Positions 63,912 through 64,000 of a DNA stretch of 64,000 nucleotides are shown here, piece after piece. The position numbers were made by a program, and so were the translations under genes. Source of the stretch: JAHDDW01 sp964648795 (GTDB taxonomy: Bacteria; Actinomycetota; Acidimicrobiia; Acidimicrobiales; SZUA-35); the NCBI GenBank assembly GCA_964648795.1, contig CAZYMB010000011.1, forward strand, positions 1 through 64,000, given 5' to 3'. The notes under the pieces are model-generated. The model made no database searches. It saw nothing but the letters and a program-made list of their open reading frames with translations, and was not told the origin of the DNA. The number at the start of each line of letters is the position of its first letter. Position 1 is the first letter of the stretch.

Positions 63912-64000
63912 TTACTTTAAGAACTTGGAAGTTGTGTTGTCGGCTAAGACTTTGCCATCGGTCTGGCAGCTGGCACAGTAAGCAACTGTATATGCATTGT
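63912..64000 (-). CDS. C-terminal end of a Fpg/Nei-family DNA glycosylase (5' part outside window)
   Basis: The minus frame entering from the right edge reads AYTVAYCASCQTDGKVLADN and ends TTSKFLK. YCxxCQTxGKVLAD is the second half of the C-terminal zinc finger plus tail of actinobacterial Nei-type glycosylases. Only 29 codons are visible, so the assignment rests on this motif. Confidence 0.6.
   Translation of the reverse strand, partial: NAYTVAYCASCQTDGKVLADNTTSKFLK

Noticed and set aside
1..64000. CRISPR array, rRNA genes, insertion sequence transposase
   Set aside because: Looked for regularly spaced repeats, rRNA-like sequence and transposase motifs; none seen.

Overview
The window looks like a metagenome-assembled scaffold from an uncultured actinobacterium, probably of the Acidimicrobiia. 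This is inferred from gene order and protein style, not from rRNA. The assembly clues are three 100-base N gaps and several single-base frameshifts. The backbone from about 9.4 kb on is moderate in G+C and densely coded. It follows the classic actinobacterial order rpsP-khpA-rimM-trmD-rplS, yraN-comM-dprA-whiG-like sigma, rpsB-tsf-pyrH-frr-cdsA-dxr-rseP-ispG, rimP/nusA-infB-rbfA-truB-ribF-rpsO-pnp-dapB, and then icd and mdh.

Bases 1 to about 9,366 differ. They are visibly richer in G+C and carry accessory and broken genes: MerR and LuxR fragments, a CDF metal exporter with DUF3703 and ArsR, a frameshifted vanadium haloperoxidase, an HMA-CDF fusion, and an overlapping run DUF305 - small membrane protein - CtaG-like - BlaI-like - M56 peptidase. 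This stretch ends exactly at a 3' half of an elongator tRNA-Met gene (from the CAT anticodon loop), the expected footprint of an attachment site. I read it as the right end of a metal/copper-type genomic island, followed by a second shorter tRNA scar and decayed repeats. Inside it, a 17-bp dyad (TGCTACA-N3-TGTAACA) occurs twice. One copy precedes the DUF305 gene. The other precedes a 35-codon miniature of the same gene that keeps only its two ends in frame.

From 9.7 to 15.2 kb lie an L,D-transpeptidase lipoprotein, a SelD-type FAD oxidoreductase, a pterin dehydratase, an alternative-oxidase-like diiron protein, a DM13 protein, a glutathionyl-hydroquinone-reductase-like protein and a gap-truncated second DM13-like gene. 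From 15.3 to 22.2 kb is a polyol module: ROK sugar kinase, mannitol 2-dehydrogenase family enzyme and a complete ABC importer. It should import a polyol, oxidise it to a ketose and phosphorylate it.

The rest is translation, RNA metabolism, isoprenoid (dxr, ispG) and lipid (cdsA) genes. Several unrecognised genes, a GGDEF cyclase, a divergent kinase-like protein and an aldehyde dehydrogenase are inserted into otherwise conserved operons. The right end holds icd, a possible leader or small RNA with a strong terminator before mdh, two inositol-monophosphatase paralogues and the tail of a Fpg/Nei DNA glycosylase. One gap (27,052-27,151) is flanked by identical 55-bp sequences and is almost certainly not a real gap.
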